Below are positions 49,992 to 61,248 of a DNA stretch of 64,000 nt, piece after piece. The number at the start of each line of letters is the position of its first letter. Positions within the stretch are counted from its first letter, which is position 1. The stretch spans positions 2,604,001 to 2,668,000 of the forward strand of contig NZ_CP035376.1 in NCBI RefSeq assembly GCF_004118975.1, given 5' to 3'. The position numbers and the translations under genes are program-made. This DNA is from Luteimonas sp. YGD11-2 (lineage in GTDB: Bacteria; Pseudomonadota; Gammaproteobacteria; Xanthomonadales; Xanthomonadaceae). The notes beneath the pieces were generated by a model. The model had not been told where the DNA came from. It saw only the letters and a list, made by a program, of their open reading frames with translations, and did no database searches.

Positions 49992-50408
49992 TCATCCCTG
50001 GTCCGGCTGCGCTTCCAGCGCTTTCAGCTCCGCGTACAGCGGCTGCGGGATGGCACGCGGGCGGAAACCCGCCGCGTCCAGCGCTGCCACCCGCACCTCG
50101 GCATCGAGCAGCAGCTCGCCGCCGCGGTGGATCGACTGCGCGATGACCAGGCTCGCGCGCCGGCATGCCGACAACGCCACCGACACCTGCAGCGCATCGT
50201 CCAGCCGTGCCGGCGCGCGGAAATCGATCCGCATCGCCCGCACCGCGAACACCAGGTCGTGCCGGGTGCGCAGCACGTCCTGTCCGTGCCCCAGCGCGCG
50301 CATCCATTCGCTGCGCGCGCGTTCGAGGAACGCGACGTACTGCGCGTGGTAGACCACGCCACCGGCGTCGGTATCTTCCCAGTAAACGCGGACGGGATGG
50401 CTGAACAT
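49992..50408 (-). CDS. ybgC: Acyl-CoA thioesterase YbgC
   Basis: A 138-residue hot-dog fold thioesterase. The catalytic region [28 protein letters not shown] contains the family Asp and the following His/Tyr. It acts on acyl-CoA or acyl-ACP at the inner membrane and is the usual first gene of the Tol-Pal operon. It follows ruvB after 47 bases. Confidence 0.95.
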   Translation of the reverse strand: MFSHPVRVYWEDTDAGGVVYHAQYVAFLERARSEWMRALGHGQDVLRTRHDLVFAVRAMRIDFRAPARLDDALQVSVALSACRRASLVIAQSIHRGGELLLDAEVRVAALDAAGFRPRAIPQPLYAELKALEAQPDQG

Positions 50409-50455
50409 TGCTTGAAACTACCGTGGCTGCGCCGCACGCGGCGTGGAGGCCCGCG

Positions 50456-51505
50456 TCACGGCTCGAAAGGGTCGGCCGCCGGCACGTCGGCGAACAGGTC
50501 GGGGCGCGCGCGCACCGGCAGCCCGAGGTGCCGGTAGGCCTTCTGGCTGGCCATGCGCCCGCGCGCGGTGCGCACCAGATAGCCCTGCTGGATCAGGTAG
50601 GGCTCGATGACGTCCTCCAGCGTGCCGCGCTCTTCCGACAGCGCCGCGGCCAGTGACTCCACCCCCACCGGGCCGCCGTCGAAGTTCTCGATGATCAGCC
50701 GCAGCAGCCGGCGGTCAAGGTCGTCGAAACCTTCCGGATCGACCTTCAGCATGTCCATCGCCGCACGCGCGACGTCGCGCTGGATGTGGCCGTCGGCGCG
50801 CACCTGGGCGTAGTCGCGCACCCGCCGCAGCAGCCGGTTGGCGATGCGCGGGGTGCCACGTGCGCGGCGCGCGATCTCGGCGGCACCCTCGCCTTCGCAG
50901 GCGATGCCGAGGATCGTCGCCGAACGCCGCACGATGCGGGTCAGCTCCTCGGCGCTGTAGAACTCCAGCCGCTGCACGATGCCGAAGCGGTCGCGCAGGG
51001 GCGCGGTCAGCAGGCCGGCGCGGGTGGTGGCGCCGATCAGGGTGAACGGTGGCAGGTCGAGCTTGATCGAGCGCGCCGCGGGGCCCTCGCCGATCATGAT
51101 GTCGATCTGGAAGTCCTCCATCGCCGGATAGAGCACTTCCTCCACCACCGGCGACAACCGGTGGATCTCGTCGATGAAGAGCACATCGTGCGGCTGCAGG
51201 TTGGTCAGCAGCGCCGCGAGATCACCGGCCTTCTCGATCACCGGGCCCGAGGTCACCCGCAGGTTGACCCCGAGCTCGTTGGCAATGACATGCGACAGCG
51301 TGGTCTTGCCCAGGCCGGGTGGGCCGAAGATCAGCACGTGGTCGAGCGCTTCGCCGCGCCGCTTCGCCGCCTCGATATAGATGCCCAGCTGCTCGCGCAC
51401 CGGCTGCTGGCCGAGGTAGTCGGCGAGGCGTTGCGGGCGGATGCTGGCCTCGACCGCGTCGTCCTCGCGGGTGGCGCCGGCAGCGATGATGCGGTCGTCG
51501 ATCAT
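50456..51505 (-). CDS. ruvB: Holliday junction branch migration ATPase RuvB
   Basis: A 349-residue AAA+ motor that drives branch migration with Ruv[14 protein letters not shown], Walker [11 protein letters not shown], Walker [10 protein letters not shown], sensor [10 protein letters not shown], and the C-terminal winged helix ending PVRARPDLF. The family start is ATG 51505 ([10 protein letters not shown]). No Shine-Dalgarno is visible before it, and the frame upstream is open through the whole DUF418 gene without a stop, so RuvB may be made by internal initiation or as part of a fusion. Confidence 0.94.
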   Translation of the reverse strand: MIDDRIIAAGATREDDAVEASIRPQRLADYLGQQPVREQLGIYIEAAKRRGEALDHVLIFGPPGLGKTTLSHVIANELGVNLRVTSGPVIEKAGDLAALLTNLQPHDVLFIDEIHRLSPVVEEVLYPAMEDFQIDIMIGEGPAARSIKLDLPPFTLIGATTRAGLLTAPLRDRFGIVQRLEFYSAEELTRIVRRSATILGIACEGEGAAEIARRARGTPRIANRLLRRVRDYAQVRADGHIQRDVARAAMDMLKVDPEGFDDLDRRLLRLIIENFDGGPVGVESLAAALSEERGTLEDVIEPYLIQQGYLVRTARGRMASQKAYRHLGLPVRARPDLFADVPAADPFEP

Positions 51506-52705
51506 CGCGCTATGGTCGCACGGCGCCGATGCCCATCGCACCTTCGCATGCGCCGGTGGCTGGCGTTGCGCGAGCCGGCGATGGGAGGACGCCCACAGCG
51601 CTTCCAGCGGCCCGCGACGGAATGCGCGCAGCCACAGGTGCGCGGCCAGGATGACGACCGGGCACAGGGCGAAATACAGCAGCACGGTGGCCGGCAGGCG
51701 CTGCGCTTCCCCGATCCGCCCGGCCAGGTCGAAGCCCCACCCGTAGCAGATCGCCGAGGCGATGATGTTCTGCAGCACGTAGCAGCTCAGGGCCGTGCGG
51801 CCGACCTCCGACAGCCGCCGGCCCAGCCAGCCGGGCGCCGGGCGGGCCTGGTAGAACTCCGCGACCAGCCCGAGCACCCCGAGCGCGACCAGCGCCGCGG
51901 TGCCCCAGCGGGTGTAGAACCACCACGGCATCCCGGCATACACCGCGATGGCCATGTCGAGCGGCCAGGCCAGCAGGCCAATCAGCATCAACCGCCGCCG
52001 CAGCGCAGCACCCGCGGCCTCGAAGACACCCGCGCGATACAGCCTTGCCCCGAGCAGGAACAGCGCGACCGTCATCGGCAGGATCAGCACCGGCTCCACG
52101 ATGCGGAACACCGCAAGGTTCCCGATGCGGAAGCGCACCAGATCCCACCAGCTGCCGTCGCGATACGGATTCCAGTCGAGGGATGACGCGTACGCAGCGG
52201 CGTCGGCGTGCACCGGGGGCGGCAGCGACATCACCGCGAGCGCCAGCAGCGTGAGCAGGACGAAGTGGACGGCGGCCAGTCCCAGCAGCCAGCGCCACTG
52301 CGCCCGCTCGCTGCTGCACAGCAACCATGCCACCAGTGCGCCGCTGACGGCGTAGCCCATCAGCACGTCGAACTCGATCACCAGCACGTAGTTCAGCACG
52401 CCATCGAGAAACAGCAGCGCCGCCCGCCAGTGGTAGCTGCCCGGCCACGTGCGCCCTGCCATGGTCGCGGCGCGCTGCTGGATCGCCAGGCCCACGCCGA
52501 ACATGATCGACAGCAGGCCGAGGAACTTGCCGGTGGACAGCTGCCGCAACACCACTTCGAGCAGATCGGAGGGCGGCGGCCCGTCGATCTCGCCGAGCAG
52601 GCCGGCCGGATGGGTGAACACCCAGACGTTGGTGGCGAGCGTGCCGAGGATGGCGATGCCGCGCAGCACGTCGAGAGCCGGTAGACGGGCGTTGGCAGCG
52701 CTCAT
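50456..52705 (-). CDS. DUF418 membrane protein reading in frame into RuvB
   Basis: Continuous 749-codon frame. Residues 1-375 are a DUF418/YeiB-type membrane protein: [21 protein letters not shown] at the N-terminus, about ten hydrophobic helices, and the family C-terminal region [17 protein letters not shown]...[28 protein letters not shown] linker of about 25 residues ([14 protein letters not shown]...) leads without a stop codon into RuvB at residue 401. DUF418 proteins are inner-membrane proteins, possibly transporters. ATG 52705 has AGGGA upstream. Either the DUF418 stop was lost and a true fusion exists, or a sequence error hides it. Confidence 0.7.
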   Translation of the reverse strand: MSAANARLPALDVLRGIAILGTLATNVWVFTHPAGLLGEIDGPPPSDLLEVVLRQLSTGKFLGLLSIMFGVGLAIQQRAATMAGRTWPGSYHWRAALLFLDGVLNYVLVIEFDVLMGYAVSGALVAWLLCSSERAQWRWLLGLAAVHFVLLTLLALAVMSLPPPVHADAAAYASSLDWNPYRDGSWWDLVRFRIGNLAVFRIVEPVLILPMTVALFLLGARLYRAGVFEAAGAALRRRLMLIGLLAWPLDMAIAVYAGMPWWFYTRWGTAALVALGVLGLVAEFYQARPAPGWLGRRLSEVGRTALSCYVLQNIIASAICYGWGFDLAGRIGEAQRLPATVLLYFALCPVVILAAHLWLRAFRRGPLEALWASSHRRLAQRQPPAHAKVRWASAPCDHSAMIDDRIIAAGATREDDAVEASIRPQRLADYLGQQPVREQLGIYIEAAKRRGEALDHVLIFGPPGLGKTTLSHVIANELGVNLRVTSGPVIEKAGDLAALLTNLQPHDVLFIDEIHRLSPVVEEVLYPAMEDFQIDIMIGEGPAARSIKLDLPPFTLIGATTRAGLLTAPLRDRFGIVQRLEFYSAEELTRIVRRSATILGIACEGEGAAEIARRARGTPRIANRLLRRVRDYAQVRADGHIQRDVARAAMDMLKVDPEGFDDLDRRLLRLIIENFDGGPVGVESLAAALSEERGTLEDVIEPYLIQQGYLVRTARGRMASQKAYRHLGLPVRARPDLFADVPAADPFEP

Positions 52706-52799
52706 GGCGTTCCCTGGCTGCCGGCACCCGATCGGCCGCGGAAGACACGATAAACGCAAACCGCGACGCGATGGACCGCGTGCGCGGAAGGCACGCCGG

Positions 52800-54713
52800 T
52801 CAGATCTCGACGCGCGTGCCCAGCTCGACCAGCCGGTTGCCGGGGATGCGGAAGAAGCCCGAGGCCGGTGCCGCGTTGCGATGCATCAGTGCGAACAGCT
52901 GCTCGCGCCACAGCGCCATGCCGCGACGCGCGCTCGCCACCACCGTTTCGCGGCTGGTGAAATAGGTGGTTTCCATCGGGTCCACACACAGGTCCGGGGC
53001 GACATCGCTGCAGCGCATCAGTGCCAGCGGCACGTCGGGGATCTCCATGAAGCCGAATTTCACCTGCACGCGATGGAAGCCGTCGCCGATCGCGCTGACC
53101 TTCAGCCGGTCGCGCGCGTACGGCATGGTCAGCGTTTCCACGGTCAGGAACACGTTGCGTTCGTGCAGCACCTTGTTGTGCTTGAGGTTGTGCAGCAGCG
53201 CCTGCGGCACGATGGTCAGGTCACTGGTCAGGAACACCGCGGTGCCGGGTACCCGCAGCGGCGGCGCCAGCATCAGCCCGGGGATGAAGGTATCGGGGCG
53301 GATGCCCTGGCTGCGCACGTCCTCGTGCAGCAGCTGGCGGCCGCGGCGCCAGGTGCGCAGCAGGGTGAACAGCACCACGCCCAGCACCAGCGGGAACCAG
53401 CCGCCCTGCAGGACCTTGGCAAGGTTGGCGGTGACGAAGGCGACATCCACCACCAGGAACACCACGCACAGCGGCAGCACCCAGCGCCGCCACTGCGGCC
53501 ACAGCGCGCGCGCGACCACGGCCAGCAGCAGGGTGTCGATCAGCATGGTCAACGACACCGACACGCCGTAGGCGGTCGCCAGTGCCGACGAGGAGCGGAA
53601 ACCCAGCACCAGCGCGATGACGATCACCATCATCATCCAGTTGATCGCCGGGATGTAGATCTGCCCGATGGTCTCGCTGGAGGTGTGGCGCACCTTCATC
53701 CGCGGGATGTAGCCCAGCTGCATGGCCTGGCGGGCGATCGAGAAGCCGCCGGTGATCACCGCCTGCGAGGCGATCACCGTGGCCAGGGTGGCGAGGACGA
53801 TCATCGGCACCCGCCCCCAGTCGGGCACCCCGAAGTAGAACGGGTTGCGGATCGCCGCCGGATTCTCCAGCACCAGCGCGCCTTGGCCGAGATAGTTGAT
53901 CATCAGCGCCGGCAGCACGAACCAGTACCAGGCCAGGCGGATGGGCCGCGGCCCGAAGTGCCCCATGTCGGTGTAGATCGCCTCGCCACCGGTGACCGCC
54001 AGGATCACCGCGCCGAGGATGAAGACGCCACCGACACTGTGTTCCTGGAAGAACAGCAGGGCCCACCAGGGGTTCAATGCGTGCAGCACCTCGGGCTCGT
54101 GGGCGATGTTGGCGATACCCATGACCGCGAGCACCACGAACCACAGCACCATCACCGGTCCGAACACGCGCCCGACCTTCGCGGTGCCGTAGCGCTGGGT
54201 GGCGAACAGCGTGACCAGCACCACCAGTGCGATCGGCACCACCCAGTCATGCAGCTGCGGGGCGACGATCTCCAACCCCTCCACGGCCGACAGCACCGAG
54301 ATCGCCGGGGTGATCACGCCGTCGCCGAAGAACAGCGATGCACCGAGGATGCCCAGCAGGCCCAGCACGTAGGCCGACCTGGACCCCGCCGGCAGCCGGC
54401 GCTGCGCCAGTGACATCAGCGCGATGATGCCGCCCTCGCCGTCGTTGTCGGCGCGCATGATGATGGTCACGTACTTCAATGTGACCACCAGCATCAGCGA
54501 CCAGAAGATCATCGACAGCACGCCGAGCACGGTGTCGTGGTCGGCGACGAGGCCGTAGTGCGGCGCGAACGCCTCGCGGATGGTGTAGAGCGGGCTGGTG
54601 CCGATATCGCCGAAGACGACACCGATCGCGCCCATCACCAGCGTGGCGAGTGCCGCCTTGCCGTGGGGAGCATCGTGGCGGGGATGGGCGCCCGCAGGCG
54701 TGGAACGTGTCAT
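52800..54713 (-). CDS. kup: Potassium transporter Kup
   Basis: A 637-residue KUP/HAK family potassium:proton symporter with about twelve membrane helices and a cytoplasmic C-terminus. Family signatures: [17 protein letters not shown] near the N-terminus, [30 protein letters not shown], and VFLTSD in the tail. Complete. It lies between ruvA and the DUF418-ruvB frame on the same strand. Confidence 0.95.
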   Translation of the reverse strand: MTRSTPAGAHPRHDAPHGKAALATLVMGAIGVVFGDIGTSPLYTIREAFAPHYGLVADHDTVLGVLSMIFWSLMLVVTLKYVTIIMRADNDGEGGIIALMSLAQRRLPAGSRSAYVLGLLGILGASLFFGDGVITPAISVLSAVEGLEIVAPQLHDWVVPIALVVLVTLFATQRYGTAKVGRVFGPVMVLWFVVLAVMGIANIAHEPEVLHALNPWWALLFFQEHSVGGVFILGAVILAVTGGEAIYTDMGHFGPRPIRLAWYWFVLPALMINYLGQGALVLENPAAIRNPFYFGVPDWGRVPMIVLATLATVIASQAVITGGFSIARQAMQLGYIPRMKVRHTSSETIGQIYIPAINWMMMVIVIALVLGFRSSSALATAYGVSVSLTMLIDTLLLAVVARALWPQWRRWVLPLCVVFLVVDVAFVTANLAKVLQGGWFPLVLGVVLFTLLRTWRRGRQLLHEDVRSQGIRPDTFIPGLMLAPPLRVPGTAVFLTSDLTIVPQALLHNLKHNKVLHERNVFLTVETLTMPYARDRLKVSAIGDGFHRVQVKFGFMEIPDVPLALMRCSDVAPDLCVDPMETTYFTSRETVVASARRGMALWREQLFALMHRNAAPASGFFRIPGNRLVELGTRVEI

Positions 54714-54740
54714 TTCCGGACGGGATGCCGAGGGCGGCTG

Positions 54741-55331
54741 TCAGCGAAGCGCGGACTGTAGCGCCTTGCGGATGATGATTTCGGGCGTATCGCCTTCACT
54801 GGCCGCCGCGCGCGCCATCTTCTGTGCCTCGGCCGGCTTGTAGCCGAGCTGCTGCAGCGCCACGGTGGCTTCCGACAGCGGATCGGCAGGTACCGGGCCG
54901 CTGGCGGACACCGCCGCGCCGACCGCCAGATCGGCGGCGCGGTCGCGCAGTTCCACCACCATGCGCTCGGCGGTCTTCTTGCCAATGCCGGGGATGCGCG
55001 TCAGCGCGGTGATGTCGCCGGTCTGCACCAGCCGCGCGAACTCGCCGACGCTTGCACCCGACAGCACCGCCAGCGCGATCTTGGCGCCGATGCCGCTGAC
55101 CTTCTGCACGTCGCGGAACAGCCGGCGCTCGGGCTCGGTGAGGAAGCCGTACAGCGAGACGCTGTCCTCCTTCTGCGCGTAATGGGTGAACAGCACCACC
55201 TCGCGACCGGCCTCGGGCAGGTCGTAGAAGGTGCTCATCGGTGCTTCGAGTTCGTAGCCCACTCCATGCACGTCGACCACCAGCCACGGCGGCTGCTTGT
55301 GCGCGAGGATGCCTTTCAGGCGACCGATCAT
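54741..55331 (-). CDS. ruvA: Holliday junction DNA helicase RuvA
   Basis: A 196-residue tetramer subunit that binds the four-way junction and loads RuvB. N-terminal OB fold [20 protein letters not shown], helix-hairpin-helix [14 protein letters not shown] and [16 protein letters not shown], and the C-terminal domain III that contacts RuvB. GGGAG upstream of ATG 55331. It follows ruvC after 43 bases. Confidence 0.96.
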   Translation of the reverse strand: MIGRLKGILAHKQPPWLVVDVHGVGYELEAPMSTFYDLPEAGREVVLFTHYAQKEDSVSLYGFLTEPERRLFRDVQKVSGIGAKIALAVLSGASVGEFARLVQTGDITALTRIPGIGKKTAERMVVELRDRAADLAVGAAVSASGPVPADPLSEATVALQQLGYKPAEAQKMARAAASEGDTPEIIIRKALQSALR

Positions 55332-55374
55332 GCTGACTCCCGGGAGACGTGTGGTGGTGCGCGACCGCTGACGC

Positions 55375-55914
55375 TCAGCGGCTCCAGGCGGTGCGCGTAC
55401 CGACGCCCAGCCGCGCCGCGCTGGCGCGCACGTGGGCGTGGGTGATGGCCGCCGCCAGCGCATCGGCGGCATCCGCCTGCAGCCTGCCCTGCAGGTTGAG
55501 CAGGATACCCACCATATGCTGCACCTGGGTCTTTTCCGCCTTGCCGCGCCCGACCACCGCCAGCTTGATCTCGGTGGCGGCGTATTCGTGCACCGGCAGG
55601 TCGCGCAGCACGGCGGCGCAGATCGCCGCACCGCGGGCGTGGCCCAGCTTGAGTGCGGAATCGGCATTGCGCGACATGAACACCTGCTCGATCGAGACCT
55701 CATGCGGATGCCAGGTATCGATCACCGCGCCGAGCTGGTCGAGCAGCCGCCGCAGCCGGTCCGGGAAACCGCCTTCGCCCAGCAGTTGCAGTGGCGCGTG
55801 GTGGACGTGGCGCAGGCGGCCATCGGGGGCGACATCAACGATGCCGACGCCGGTGCGCTGCGAACCCGGGTCGATGCCGAGGATGCGGGTGGTGCCGGCG
55901 ATGGGGTCAGTCAT
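55375..55914 (-). CDS. ruvC: Holliday junction resolvase RuvC
   Basis: A 179-residue RNase H-fold nuclease that cuts junctions. Acidic site: Asp in [13 protein letters not shown], Glu in [11 protein letters not shown], and the late Asp/His in [18 protein letters not shown] 55914 matches the family start; an extended in-frame start at 55983 would add an Ala/Pro-rich segment without similarity. Followed by ruvA. Confidence 0.95.
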   Translation of the reverse strand: MTDPIAGTTRILGIDPGSQRTGVGIVDVAPDGRLRHVHHAPLQLLGEGGFPDRLRRLLDQLGAVIDTWHPHEVSIEQVFMSRNADSALKLGHARGAAICAAVLRDLPVHEYAATEIKLAVVGRGKAEKTQVQHMVGILLNLQGRLQADAADALAAAITHAHVRASAARLGVGTRTAWSR

Positions 55915-55992
55915 GCGCGGCGGGCAGGCGATCGTGCCCGCCAACTGCGGGCGCTGCGGGGTTGCTGGCGCCGCCGGCGCCACGAGCGCGCA

Positions 55993-56724
55993 TCAGGCCT
56001 GGTCCAGCGACGCCTGGTCGACGTTGGAATAGACGTCCTGCACGTCGTCGAGGTCCTCAAGCATGTCCAGCAGCTTGCGCACCTGCTGCGCGGTGTCGGG
56101 ATCGGCGGCGACGTCGGTGTCGGCGCGGAAGGTGAGCTCCGCATGCGCCGGCGCCATACCGGCGGCGGTCATCGCATCGCGCACGCCGATGAAATCCTCG
56201 GGCGAGGTGAGCACCTCGATCGCGCCGTCGTCCGGGTACACCACCACGTCGTCAGCGCCGGCCTCGATCGCCGCTTCGGTCACCCGGTCCTCGTCGGCCC
56301 CGGCGGCGAAGCTCAGCACGCCCAGGCGCCGGAACATGAAGGACACCGACCCTTCGGTACCCATGTTGCCGCCGCACTTGGAGAACGCATGGCGCACATC
56401 GGCCACGGTGCGCACGCGGTTGTCGGTGAGGCAGTCCACGATCACCGCGATGCCGCCGGGGGCATAGCCCTCGTAGCGCACTTCCTCGTACTCGACGCCC
56501 TCGAGTTCGCCGGTGGCCTTTTTGATCGCGCGCTCCACCACGTCCTTGGACATGTTCTGCGCCATGCCCTTGTCGATGGCGGCACGCAGGCGCGGATTGT
56601 TGGCGGGATCGCCGCCGCCGGCACGCGCCGCGACGCCGATCTCGCGGATGATCTTGGTGAAGATCTTGCCGCGCTTGGCGTCGGTCGCGTTCTTGCGCGC
56701 CTCGATCGAAGGTCCACGACCCAT
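55993..56724 (-). CDS. yebC: YebC/PmpR family transcriptional regulator / translation factor
   Basis: A 243-residue YebC protein, full length. N-terminal [21 protein letters not shown], then [21 protein letters not shown] and [19 protein letters not shown]. YebC proteins are DNA-binding regulators, and some relieve ribosome stalling at proline runs. Upstream of ruvC, the usual order. Confidence 0.95.
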   Translation of the reverse strand: MGRGPSIEARKNATDAKRGKIFTKIIREIGVAARAGGGDPANNPRLRAAIDKGMAQNMSKDVVERAIKKATGELEGVEYEEVRYEGYAPGGIAVIVDCLTDNRVRTVADVRHAFSKCGGNMGTEGSVSFMFRRLGVLSFAAGADEDRVTEAAIEAGADDVVVYPDDGAIEVLTSPEDFIGVRDAMTAAGMAPAHAELTFRADTDVAADPDTAQQVRKLLDMLEDLDDVQDVYSNVDQASLDQA

Positions 56725-56757
56725 CGGGATGTCCGTTGTGTTGAGCGAGCCGCGATT

Positions 56758-57405
56758 TTACACCGCGGCGGAGGCCGCCCCGGCGTGGTCGAACGCTCCC
56801 TCGCGCAGGAAGCGGGCGGTCTGGGCGACCGCGTCCGCGCTGAACATCAGGCCGGTGTGGCTGGCCGGCAGCAACAGGTGGTCGGCCAGGCCGGGGGCGC
56901 GGGTCTCGCGCACCGCCACCGTGCCGTCGTGCGGTTCGTCGAAGCGCGCCACCAGCCCACCCAGCCCGCGTGGACGGGTGCCGGCGATCATCCCGACCTC
57001 GACCGCGTGGGGCCATTGGGCGCAGCCGCGCTCGAGCAGCGGACCGGCACGCCCAAGGTAGGCGCCGGTCAGCCGCCGGCCGCGCAGCACGCGTGCGGCC
57101 GCGCTGCCGCACAACGGGCTGCCGATGCAGACCACCCGCCCGGCCGGCAATGCCGGATGCCCACGCAACGCCTCCAGCGCGATCACCCCTCCCAGGCTGT
57201 GGCCAACCAGATGCGCCGGGCCGGCCTGCAGCGCCTCCCCGATTTCCTCGATCGCGTACCGGGCACCGTCGACGATGCTGCGGTAGCCGAGCGTGCGCGC
57301 ATCGAAGCCGAGTGCACGCAGGCGCGCGGCGAACCACGCCATCGACACCGCCGGCATCCACAGGCCGGGCAGCACGATGACGCGATCCACATGCCGCTCA
57401 GGCAT
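56758..57405 (-). CDS. Alpha/beta hydrolase (esterase/lipase-like)
   Basis: A 215-residue alpha/beta hydrolase. HVDRVIVLPGLWMPAVSMAW near the start supplies the oxyanion strand, HLVGHSLGGVIAL the nucleophile elbow Ser, and SHTGLMFS the likely catalytic His. The substrate cannot be told. The start at 57405 overlaps the end of the GNAT gene by eight bases, so they are co-translated. Confidence 0.85.
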   Translation of the reverse strand: MPERHVDRVIVLPGLWMPAVSMAWFAARLRALGFDARTLGYRSIVDGARYAIEEIGEALQAGPAHLVGHSLGGVIALEALRGHPALPAGRVVCIGSPLCGSAAARVLRGRRLTGAYLGRAGPLLERGCAQWPHAVEVGMIAGTRPRGLGGLVARFDEPHDGTVAVRETRAPGLADHLLLPASHTGLMFSADAVAQTARFLREGAFDHAGAASAAV

Positions 57406-57934
57406 CGGGCTGGCCCGCTTCGGCCGGGCGCCTGAGGATGTATTCGAGGTCACGCACGCGCCCGACCGGAAAGATGTAGTCGCCCACGCGCTCGAAGCCG
57501 TAGCGTGCGTAGAAACGTTGCGCGCCGTGGTTCTCCGACCAGGCGCCGACCCACAGCGTGCGCGGGCCATCGCGCAGCAGCCACTCCATCGCCGCGTCCA
57601 TCATCCGTGCGCCGTGCCGGGCACCCTGCCAGCCCTGCACGAGATACAGGCGCTTGATCTCGCCGTCGCCGGGTACGACCTCCGGGTGCGGCAGGCCGCA
57701 TGGGCCGGTGGCGACATGGCCGACCGCTTCGCCATCGGCCTCCAGCAGCCACACCGCGTATGCGGGATGCGCCAGGATCGTGCGCTGGCGGCCGACCTCA
57801 TAGGCCTCGACGAGGAACGCGTCGAGATCCTCGCGCGGATACAGATGGCCGAAGCTCTCGATGAAGGTGCGCGCCGCCAGCGTCGACAGCAGCTCGGCAT
57901 CATCGACAGTGGCGCGGCGGAGAACCGGGGTCAT
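57398..57934 (-). CDS. GNAT family N-acetyltransferase
   Basis: A 178-residue acetyltransferase. The N-terminal RRATVDDAELLSTLAARTF, the central strand VWLLEADGEAVGHVA, the acetyl-CoA loop GWQGARHGARMMDAAM and ARYGFERVGDYIFPVG fit the GNAT fold. The glycine pattern Q-G-A-R-H-G-A matches the usual Q/R-x-x-G-x-G/A loop. Substrate unknown. ATG 57934; an ATG at 57955 is in frame but less likely. Confidence 0.88.
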   Translation of the reverse strand: MTPVLRRATVDDAELLSTLAARTFIESFGHLYPREDLDAFLVEAYEVGRQRTILAHPAYAVWLLEADGEAVGHVATGPCGLPHPEVVPGDGEIKRLYLVQGWQGARHGARMMDAAMEWLLRDGPRTLWVGAWSENHGAQRFYARYGFERVGDYIFPVGRVRDLEYILRRPAEAGQPDA

Positions 57935-58066
57935 TGCTCTGCCACGGATGTGCACCGATGGACGCGGACCACGCGGCTGTCGGGCCCGCGGTCGTCGGCA
58001 ACGACCACACGGCAGGCGTATCCAGCATGCCGGCCGTCCGCGCTCATCCGCGTGGTCCGTGGCCGG

Positions 58067-59839
58067 TCAAGCGCCGTGGTCCGCCTTCGCCCGCACTGCC
58101 ACGTGCACCTCGGCGAGCTGCGCGTCGGCGATCGGCGATGGCGCGCCCGTCATCAGGCACTGCGCACCGGTGGTCTTCGGGAAGGCGATCACGTCGCGGA
58201 TCGATTCGGTGCCGGCCATCAGCGCGGCGATGCGGTCGATGCCGAAGGCGATGCCGCCGTGCGGCGGCGCGCCGTACTTGAGCGCGTCGAGCAGGAAGCC
58301 GAACTTGGCCTGCGCTTCCTCGGCGTCGATGCCGAGCAGCCCGAACACCGCGCTCTGCATCTCCGGGCGATGGATGCGGATCGAACCGCCGCCGATCTCG
58401 TTGCCGTTCATCACCATGTCGTAGCCGCGCGACACCGCGGTCCTGGCATTGGCGCGCAGGTCGTCGATATCGTCGACGGCCGGCGCGGTGAATGGATGAT
58501 GCAGGGCGACGTAGCGCTGCGCCTCGTCGTCGTACTCGAACATCGGGAAGTCGGTGACCCACAGCGGCTTCCAGCCGTCCTGCACCAGGCCGAAGTCGCG
58601 GCCGGCCTTCAAGCGCAGCGCGCCCATGAAGTCCGACACCCGGTTGTATGCGCCGGCACCGAAGAACACGATGTCGCCGTTGCCGGCGCCGACGTGCTGC
58701 ACGAGCGCGGCGAACGCGGCGTCGTCGAAGAACTTCCGGATCGGCGACGAGATCTCGCCGGCCGCGTCGATCTTGATATAGGCCAGACCCCTGGCGCCGA
58801 ACTTCGCGGCATGCGCGGCGTACTCGTCGATCTGCTTGCGCGAGAGGCTGGCACCGCCGGGAATGCGCAGCGCGGCCACGCGGCCCTCGGGGTCATTGGC
58901 GGCACCGGCGAACACCGCGAAACCGCTGTCGGCGACCAGTTCGGCGACATCCACCAGTTCGAGGTCGATGCGCAGGTCCGGCTTGTCGGAGCCGTAGCGG
59001 CGCATCGCCTCGGCCCAGGTCATGCGCGGGAAGGGATCTGCAAGCTCGACACCGATGACCTCGTTGAACACCGCGCGGATCATGCCTTCCACGGCGTCCT
59101 GCACGTCGGCCTCGCGCACCCAGGCGAACTCCATGTCGAGCTGGGTGAATTCCAGCTGGCGGTCGGCGCGCAGCGCCTCGTCGCGGAAGCAGCGTGCGAT
59201 CTGGTAGTAGCGGTCGAAGCCCGCGACCATCAGGATCTGCTTGAACAGCTGCGGGCTCTGCGGCAGCGCGTAGAACTCGCCGGCATGCATGCGCGCCGGC
59301 ACCAGGAAGTCGCGCGCGCCTTCCGGCGTGGCCCTGGTCAGGATCGGGGTCTCGATGTCCTGGAAACCACGCGCGTCCAGCCAGCGGCGCAGCGCCTGCA
59401 CCAGGCGGATGCGGGTGCGCTGCATGCGCTGCATCTCCGGGCGGCGCAGGTCGAGGTAGCGATAGCGCAGGCGGGTTTCCTCGCCGGGATTCTCATGCGC
59501 ATGGAACGGCAGCGGCGCGGCCTTGTTGACCACCTCGATCGCGGTTGCGACCACTTCGACCTGGCCGGTGGCGATCTTCGCATTGGGGTTGTGCCGCCGG
59601 CGCACGCTGCCGGTGATGCGCAGGCAGTCCTCGTAGCCGATGGTTTCCGCGATCGCGACGACGCCGGCATTGCCTTCGGCATCGCCCGGCTCGGCGACGA
59701 TCTGCACGATGCCTTCGTGGTCGCGCAGGTCGATGAAGCAGACGCCGCCGAGGTTGCGGGCGACATCGGCCCAGCCGCACAGGGTCACGGTCTGGCCGAT
59801 CAGTGCCTCGTCGATCAGGCCGCAGAAATGGGTACGCAT
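58067..59839 (-). CDS. aspS: Aspartate-tRNA ligase
   Basis: A 590-residue class IIb synthetase charging tRNA-Asp. N-terminal OB fold ([20 protein letters not shown]), class II motif 2 around [20 protein letters not shown], a bacterial GAD insertion domain, and motif 3 [13 protein letters not shown]. The bacterial-type length points to the discriminating or Asn-compatible enzyme; this is not decidable here. GGAG before ATG 59839. Confidence 0.97.
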   Translation of the reverse strand: MRTHFCGLIDEALIGQTVTLCGWADVARNLGGVCFIDLRDHEGIVQIVAEPGDAEGNAGVVAIAETIGYEDCLRITGSVRRRHNPNAKIATGQVEVVATAIEVVNKAAPLPFHAHENPGEETRLRYRYLDLRRPEMQRMQRTRIRLVQALRRWLDARGFQDIETPILTRATPEGARDFLVPARMHAGEFYALPQSPQLFKQILMVAGFDRYYQIARCFRDEALRADRQLEFTQLDMEFAWVREADVQDAVEGMIRAVFNEVIGVELADPFPRMTWAEAMRRYGSDKPDLRIDLELVDVAELVADSGFAVFAGAANDPEGRVAALRIPGGASLSRKQIDEYAAHAAKFGARGLAYIKIDAAGEISSPIRKFFDDAAFAALVQHVGAGNGDIVFFGAGAYNRVSDFMGALRLKAGRDFGLVQDGWKPLWVTDFPMFEYDDEAQRYVALHHPFTAPAVDDIDDLRANARTAVSRGYDMVMNGNEIGGGSIRIHRPEMQSAVFGLLGIDAEEAQAKFGFLLDALKYGAPPHGGIAFGIDRIAALMAGTESIRDVIAFPKTTGAQCLMTGAPSPIADAQLAEVHVAVRAKADHGA

Positions 59840-59946
59840 GGGAGCTCCGGGGGGATTCGACCCGGCGCCGCCGGGGAACCGGCTATTTTGCGGGGGTGGC
59901 CGCGGTGCGGCAAATGCGGGCCGGCGCGATGCCGGCCCGGACGCAC

Positions 59947-60273
59947 TCAGGGGGTGGTGGCCGGCGCGCTGGCGGGCTTGGCCGCAGGGGCGGCGTCGGC
60001 GGCCGGCTTGGACTCGGGCTTCGTGTCGGGCTTGGCCTCGGACTTGCCTTCTCCACCACCGCCGTCGGCAAGGTTGCGCTTCCTGTCGCCGTCCTTCTTG
60101 AAGTCGGTCTCGTACCAGCCGCCACCGGCGAGGCGGAACGACGGCGCGGTGACCTGGCGACCCACGGCGGACGCGCCGCAGGCCGGGCAGTCGGTGGGAT
60201 CGGGGTCGGAAAGCTTCTGCAGGCGGTCGAAGGCATGGCCGCAGTCGGCACAGCGGAAAGCGTAGATCGGCAT
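59947..60273 (-). CDS. FmdB-family zinc ribbon protein
   Basis: 108 residues. The N-terminal [20 protein letters not shown] and CPACG form a four-cysteine zinc ribbon (CxxC...CxxC) of the FmdB type. The second half is low-complexity Lys/Ala/Pro/Glu repeats ([14 protein letters not shown]). Function is unknown for the family beyond the fold. ATG 60273 is the first residue of the conserved domain. Co-oriented with and upstream of aspS. Confidence 0.88.
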   Translation of the reverse strand: MPIYAFRCADCGHAFDRLQKLSDPDPTDCPACGASAVGRQVTAPSFRLAGGGWYETDFKKDGDRKRNLADGGGGEGKSEAKPDTKPESKPAADAAPAAKPASAPATTP

Positions 60274-60384
60274 GGCGTGATCGCTGAACGACAACAGGGA
60301 GCCGGCATTGTGGGGGTATGCCGCGCGCTTTCAAGTCGTGGGCCCGCGGACTAGGCTGGGCGCCCCACGTTCCGAGACCCCTCC

Positions 60385-61098
60385 ATGGCACAGCCACCGA
60401 ACTTCCGCACCGTCGCCGCTGCCCTGCTGATCGCGCTGGGGCTGCTTGGCGCGGGCTGGTTCGCGTCACACGGCATGACCGGCCTGCGCACCGCGGACCG
60501 CTTCGTGACGGTCAAGGGGCTGGCCGAGCGCACCGTGGATGCCGACCTGGTGGTGTGGCCGCTGTCGCAGACGGTGGGTGGCGATGATCTCGCCGCGGTT
60601 CAGGCGCAGCTCGACGCCAACACCGCGACCATCCGCGCGTTCCTGTCCGGGGCGGGCTTCCCGGATGAGGAGGTGGTGGTGTCGCCACCGCGGCTCGAGG
60701 ACCGCTGGGCCTATTCCTGGGGCGAAAGCCGGCCGCCGGAGCGCTACCGCTATTCCAATACGGTGACGCTGCGCACCGGACGCGTTGCCGAGGCAATGGA
60801 GGCGCTGCGCCGCAGCGGGCAGATGGTCGCCGGCGGGGTGATGCTCAATACCGACGAGGGCGGCGGGCCGCAGTTCGAGTTCACCAGATTGAACGACATC
60901 AAGCCGGAGCTGATCGCCGAGGCCACCGCCAACGCACGCGCGTCGGCCGAGCAGTTCGCCAACGACTCCGGTGCACGCATCGGCGGCATCCGCAGCGCCA
61001 ACCAGGGCGTGATCTCGATCAGCGACCGCGACCGCGGCAGCCCGCACGTCAAGACCGTGCGCGTGGTGTCGACCGTCGAGTACTTCCTGAAGGACTGA
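60385..61098 (+). CDS. SIMPL (DUF541) domain protein
   Basis: 237 residues: an N-terminal membrane anchor ([18 protein letters not shown]), then a periplasmic SIMPL domain starting [19 protein letters not shown], with the C-terminal strand [16 protein letters not shown]. Related proteins help with oxidative stress or membrane organisation; the role is unclear. It is divergent from the FmdB gene. Confidence 0.88.
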   Translation: MAQPPNFRTVAAALLIALGLLGAGWFASHGMTGLRTADRFVTVKGLAERTVDADLVVWPLSQTVGGDDLAAVQAQLDANTATIRAFLSGAGFPDEEVVVSPPRLEDRWAYSWGESRPPERYRYSNTVTLRTGRVAEAMEALRRSGQMVAGGVMLNTDEGGGPQFEFTRLNDIKPELIAEATANARASAEQFANDSGARIGGIRSANQGVISISDRDRGSPHVKTVRVVSTVEYFLKD

Positions 61099-61248
61099 GC
61101 CGCGGCAGCACGCCGGCGGTGAGGCACGGAGGCGGACGATTGGCGCCGCGTGCAAGCGGCCAGGTGCGGCGACCCGCCTGGGCGATGCGGGATCGCAGGG
61201 CGGGACACGCGTTCGCTCCCGAGGTCACGACCGACATCGAGCCTGTGC

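Noticed and set aside
55915-55983. Extended N-terminus for RuvC
   Set aside because: Added residues are Ala/Pro-rich with no family similarity; ATG 55914 fits the RuvC start.
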